Source: Hamiltosporidium magnivora (taxonomy: Eukaryota > Microsporidia > Dubosqiidae). Taken from it: a DNA stretch of 11,120 nucleotides. The position numbers and the translations under genes were made by a program. Of this stretch, positions 7,896 through 11,120 are shown one piece after another (positions within the stretch are counted from its first letter, which is position 1; every line of letters begins with the position of its first letter). The notes below the pieces were generated by a model that saw nothing but the letters and a program-made list of their open reading frames with translations, was not told the origin of the DNA and searched no databases. Location: positions 1-11,120 of the forward strand of contig PITI01000542.1 of the NCBI GenBank assembly GCA_004325065.1. The letters run 5' to 3'.

Positions 7896-9701
7896 TTAAT
7901 TAATTGATTTTAGAATATTTTTTAGAATCCAACTTGATTTCTTTTTATATCCGGATGTACTTGATACATAATCTTCTGTATATTTTCTTAGTTTATTATT
8001 TTGAAAAATAATTTCACGTGCAATATCTTCTGGTAAAGTCATAATGACTTCTACGGAAGAAGAACCCATACCCGCCAAGCATTTAATAAAACCTTCAAAC
8101 AATTTAGGAAATTGCCATATTTTTCTCCGGGAAAGTCTAAATAGAAGTGAGAAAATAAATTTTTTTAAGTTTGGGAATTCGTTTAAAGCGAGTACAACAG
8201 TCCTCATAAATAATGGTGGTAAAGTGCCATCTTCAAGGGTAGTAATAACGTAAATAAAAACGTGTTCATTGAAAATGTCTTTATTATTTAAACAAAGTTG
8301 AATCGAATGTGCGGTTTTTTTTAGATCTGAAAAAAAATGAATATTTAACAAAATATCTTTAGAAGATAAAACTTTTAAAAACATTTGTAAAGATGTTTGG
8401 TCTACCAGAAATAGTTCCATTAAACTCATTATTTGTTCTTTTTCTAGATAAAATATCAGAGCAAAGAAATAGGCAGAGTTGTCTGATAGTCTTTTAACAA
8501 ATAAACTTTTTAAATTTTCAGGTAATTTTTTATATCTTAAAAACCAAATAATAGATTCATCGATGGTATTTTTATTAAAATTTGTATTTTGTGAACAGAT
8601 TTCAGAGAAAAAAGAAAAAATAAATTCATCGTTTCTTGATGTCAAATATTTCATAGTTTTATTCAATTCGTTCAAATTATTATTATAAATATCATAAAAT
8701 AATGTATCATCACATTCTGCGATTGAAAGTTGTTCTTCTAAAGTAAATTCAAATTCATTTATATGACTTTTAAAGTGACAAAAATATTCTTTAAAAAACT
8801 CTACCAACAAATCTTTTTGTATTTTATTTTCTTTTAAATATTGAATTATTTCATTTTCATTTTTTGGTCGGTTTTCAATAAAATTCTTTAAAAGTGGTAT
8901 TTTAATGTCCTCATTTTTAGATTCATCAATAAAATTAAAAACCTTTTGAATATCAATTTCAATTAAAGCAGTTATTATTTCAAAATTAAAATATTTTTGT
9001 GTCGATAATACAACTTCTTCAATATTTTTATAAACATCAAAATTATATAAAAAAATTGTAAGAAAAAAAATATTACAAAGTGAATAATTTTGATTTAAAA
9101 AATCTAAAAGTTGATTTGTATCATCTTTACTAAGAATATTAGCAATATATTTAATACAATTATTTATATTTTTATCTTCTTTTAAATGCACCATATTTTT
9201 TAATATTTCTGAAATAAAATTAGGTTTAAACATTAAATCTTCTTTAGAAGAACCAAAGTAACAATCTATTATATTTTCTATTTCTTTACTACTTGCTGTT
9301 ACTAAAGCTTCTAAGACAATATTATATATAAATTCGAAAGGTAAAAACTTTTTTTCAGTTTTTACATTTGCTTCAGATATTTTTTTTGTTTTAAATTTTA
9401 TATTTTCAATATTTTCATATAAAAAAGTAAAACTTTCAGGTAAAATGTATTTTATTTTAGTTAAAAGACATTTAAAATGAAAAGAAAAAGATCTGTGATA
9501 TATTGGATCTAATTCTAATGGATTTTCACTTAAATCTAAAATAAAAGGAAATATTATTTTACAATTATCTTTATTAATTATTCTGTAAAGTGTAGATAAT
9601 AAAAGTAAAAAATCTGATGGATTCATTTTTCTGGCTTTTGCTAAAATATCTGCTATTTCATATTCCGGTATATACAATATTTTTAGAATTTCATTTTTCA
9701 T
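7896..9701 (-). CDS. Symplekin/Pta1-like mRNA 3'-end processing scaffold
   Basis: The 601-codon product is a helical, HEAT-like protein whose C-terminal part matches the symplekin C-terminal domain. SIQLCLNNKDIFNEHV (about 466-481) corresponds to the family's A-I-x-L-C-x-N-K region. LPPLFMRTVVLALNEFP (494-510) corresponds to L-P-x-L-x-M-R-T-V-x-x-A/S-L. RRKIWQFPKLFEGFIKC (525-541) matches the highly conserved K-x-V-W-x-x-P-K-x-W-E-G-F-I-K-C, and VEVIMTLP (550-557) the following V-I-L-x-L-P. In other eukaryotes symplekin/Pta1 is the nuclear scaffold of the cleavage and polyadenylation factor; its N-terminal HEAT part binds Ssu72. Human symplekin is near 1270 residues and yeast Pta1 near 785, so this copy is markedly shortened, mainly before the C-terminal domain. 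The start is the only ATG before the in-frame stop at 9744-9746, with CCC four bases upstream. No membrane segment or intron is seen. The identity of the C-terminal half is firm; that of the N-terminal half rests on linkage. Confidence 0.87.
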   Translation of the reverse strand: MKNEILKILYIPEYEIADILAKARKMNPSDFLLLLSTLYRIINKDNCKIIFPFILDLSENPLELDPIYHRSFSFHFKCLLTKIKYILPESFTFLYENIENIKFKTKKISEANVKTEKKFLPFEFIYNIVLEALVTASSKEIENIIDCYFGSSKEDLMFKPNFISEILKNMVHLKEDKNINNCIKYIANILSKDDTNQLLDFLNQNYSLCNIFFLTIFLYNFDVYKNIEEVVLSTQKYFNFEIITALIEIDIQKVFNFIDESKNEDIKIPLLKNFIENRPKNENEIIQYLKENKIQKDLLVEFFKEYFCHFKSHINEFEFTLEEQLSIAECDDTLFYDIYNNNLNELNKTMKYLTSRNDEFIFSFFSEICSQNTNFNKNTIDESIIWFLRYKKLPENLKSLFVKRLSDNSAYFFALIFYLEKEQIMSLMELFLVDQTSLQMFLKVLSSKDILLNIHFFSDLKKTAHSIQLCLNNKDIFNEHVFIYVITTLEDGTLPPLFMRTVVLALNEFPNLKKFIFSLLFRLSRRKIWQFPKLFEGFIKCLAGMGSSSVEVIMTLPEDIAREIIFQNNKLRKYTEDYVSSTSGYKKKSSWILKNILKSIN

Positions 9702-9705
9702 AAAA

Positions 9706-9732
9706 GGGCTATTAAGTTTCTCAAATAAATTT
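9706..9732 (-). promoter_or_regulatory. AAATTT plus CCC start-proximal motif of the symplekin-like gene
   Basis: Read on the minus strand, AAATTT (9727-9732) is followed by CCC (9706-9708) and then TTTT and the ATG at 9701. The arrangement matches that before the 3419 gene: an AAATTT and a C triplet 3-4 bases before ATG. This agrees with the start-proximal motif known in microsporidia and supports the start chosen. Confidence 0.55.
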
Positions 9733-9828
9733 TTATAAAAATTTTAAATCAAAAAATTAAAAAAAAATTTTTTGGTTGAAAAGATTGGTAAATCTTTGGT
9801 TTTTTATTTTTATTTATATTTTTTTGGC

Positions 9829-9966
9829 TTTTATTATCATTTTATACTTCTTTTCATGTTTTAAAATAAACTAAATTCATATTTTTTTTTAGTGTTTTTA
9901 TTATCATTTTATACTTCTTTTCATGTTTTAAAATAAACTAAATTCATATTTTTTTTTAGTGTTTTT
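9829..9966. repeat. Perfect 67-bp tandem duplication upstream of the symplekin-like gene
   Basis: The sequence from 9829 recurs exactly 67 bases later: 9829-9899 equals 9896-9966, a 71-base exact match that includes a 9-T run. Each unit contains TTATCATTTTATACTTC, a central CATGTTTTAAAATAAACTAA and the T run ending in AGTG. Perfect identity in fast-drifting AT-rich non-coding DNA points to a recent duplication, or to an assembly artefact. It lies 128-265 bases before the ATG of the minus-strand symplekin-like gene, so it doubles part of its possible upstream region. Confidence 0.93.
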
Positions 9967-11120
9967 CAATGTTTATTTGATCTATTCCACCTCTTATACT
10001 GCTCTATCACTTATATTACTCCACAGTGCTATTCTTGAATAGAACTATTTACTTAGAAAGAGTCTAAAATAAAAAATTTGGAGTTTTTTAAAAATAATTG
10101 AAACAATTTTTTTACAGAAAAACTTACAATTTTATAAGTCTTTTGTCTACCAAAGAATTGAAAGTAAATTAATTTAATAGTATTGATACAAAAGATATCT
10201 TTTAATTTAATATACTCTTTAAGTTGATTGTGGCAGTATATTTTGATGAAACTAGATGGCATATTTTACTGTTATAATTTTTATTTGGCTTTCGGGTTGC
10301 TAAACTCTTTATACAGCAGATCAAATATATTAATATTTTATTTAAACTTATCATAAAAATTTATGAATGTTTAACAAAAAATATGGCTAAGCTACAAACT
10401 GATTCTAATCTGTGTTAATATCAAAAAATGGGAATTGATGGACAAGTTATATAAACAAATGTCAAAATGAAATCCAAAATAAATTATTATAAAATGGTTA
10501 AATTTCAAAACCAGATCTTCAGAAACCGGATTGCCTTATGGAGTTAAGAAAATACCCATCTGGTCTCGGTGTAGATGAAATTAAAATCAGAATCTTGATA
10601 GATGAAGATGGATGGTGAATGAGGCTTGTGCTCTTAAGGATTGCGACGCAATTGTATAAGTTTGCAGGTTAATTTCATATTTTAAACGATCTAAAAATTT
10701 TCTATCACAAATAATTAAACATTTCAATAGAATTCATTTTGTAGATTTGGTTTTTTTTAAAAAATGAAATATGAATTATTTAAATACAAAAATCAGATTT
10801 CTTTATTCTTTAGTAGATACTAATAATAGACCGGTAAATTTAAGTTATGTTCAATCATGAAAGAAATCATTAAAATTGGATTTAATCTTTCTATAAAAGG
10901 AATATTCTTACTTTACTATTTTAAGAAAATACTCTTATGTTCAAATAAAGATACAAGAGACAATAATTGTAAATTATTTTACGTTTTTGAATTATTAGTT
11001 CTTTATTAAAACAAATAAGGAGAATCTATAACATATATTTATGAGATTTTCAAATTTTTAAATGAAAAATAAAATTATGTAGAATTTAAATCAAAAAAAG
11101 CCGAGTGATGTAATCAGTTA
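9967..11120. other. AT-rich right flank, no intact gene
   Basis: Only short frames are present. The longest ATG frame is 10053-10262 (-), 69 codons, Lys/Ile/Phe-rich with no recognisable motif and of a length that chance can give. The stretch 9975-10045 is richer in C than its surroundings but encodes nothing I recognise. The segment 10502-10672 is listed as a possible relic. The last bases (11096-11120) become less AT-rich and may begin another feature beyond the edge. Confidence 0.5.
10502..10672 (+). pseudogene. Possible gene relic (unidentified)
   Basis: The plus frame starting at 10502 is open for 38 codons to a TGA at 10616-10618. It encodes a well-mixed peptide, including SKPDLQKPDCLMELRKYPSG and LGVDEIKIRILIDEDGW. 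The same frame then continues as MRLVLLRIATQLYKFAG to a TAA at 10670-10672. The block has a higher GC content than its flanks, and its amino-acid composition (Pro, Gly, Asp, Glu, Trp) is unlike random AT-rich translation. Flanking frames also hold short coding-like pieces, as expected if frameshifts have accumulated. I cannot name a family; a decayed transposon or cellular gene is possible. Confidence 0.3.

Noticed and set aside
8044..8688. Two plus-strand 69-codon frames within the symplekin-like gene
   Set aside because: Antisense shadows of the conserved minus-strand gene.
9975..10045. C-rich stretch considered as a tRNA or small RNA gene
   Set aside because: No convincing A-box/B-box pair or cloverleaf could be drawn by eye; only a short palindrome at 10029-10042.
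10053..10262. 69-codon ATG frame on the minus strand
   Set aside because: Lys/Ile/Phe-rich, no motif, preceded at once by a stop and lacking CCC; about one such frame is expected by chance in a window of this size and composition.
1..11120. CRISPR arrays, bacterial operons, Shine-Dalgarno sites, rRNA
   Set aside because: None seen; gene content and start context are eukaryotic.

Overview
The window looks like nuclear DNA of a microsporidian with an expanded, very AT-rich genome. The evidence is: short intronless genes; strongly divergent, shortened versions of conserved eukaryotic proteins; long AT-rich gaps with little recognisable content; and a CCC trinucleotide a few bases upstream of two of the three visible ATG starts, preceded by AAATTT. 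This arrangement is typical of microsporidian genes. The species cannot be named from the sequence alone.

Layout. At 1-1580 (+) is the 3' part of a multi-membrane-segment protein whose frame stays open to the left edge, so its start lies outside the window. It carries a long Asn/Cys-rich hydrophilic loop with imperfect repeats. At 1581-3418 is a gap that contains one foreign-looking item, a 5'-truncated, stop-bearing relic of the C-terminal end of a non-LTR (LINE) retrotransposon reverse transcriptase at about 2281-2550 (-). It is visibly more GC-rich than its surroundings. At 3419-4132 (+) is a 237-residue protein with a soluble N-terminal half and about four membrane segments, which I do not recognise. 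At 4133-6474 is a 2.3-kb gap with two compositional islands (about 4441-4800 and 5087-5356) that may be decayed repeats or genes. At 6475-7110 (+) is an acyl-protein thioesterase / lysophospholipase-like alpha/beta hydrolase with a complete catalytic triad. At 7111-7895 is a featureless convergent gap. At 7896-9701 (-) is a compact homologue of symplekin/Pta1, the scaffold of the mRNA 3'-end processing machinery. Upstream of it is a perfect 67-bp tandem duplication (9829-9966), and the last 1.1 kb holds only a possible gene relic near 10502-10672.

The four genes do not form an operon or an obvious pathway. One acts in mRNA 3' processing, one probably in protein depalmitoylation, and two are lineage-type membrane proteins of unknown role. 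The most notable items are the LINE relic, the recent tandem duplication in the symplekin upstream region, the repeat-bearing loop of the first membrane protein, and the strongly shortened symplekin. I see no convincing evidence for an undescribed multi-gene system here.
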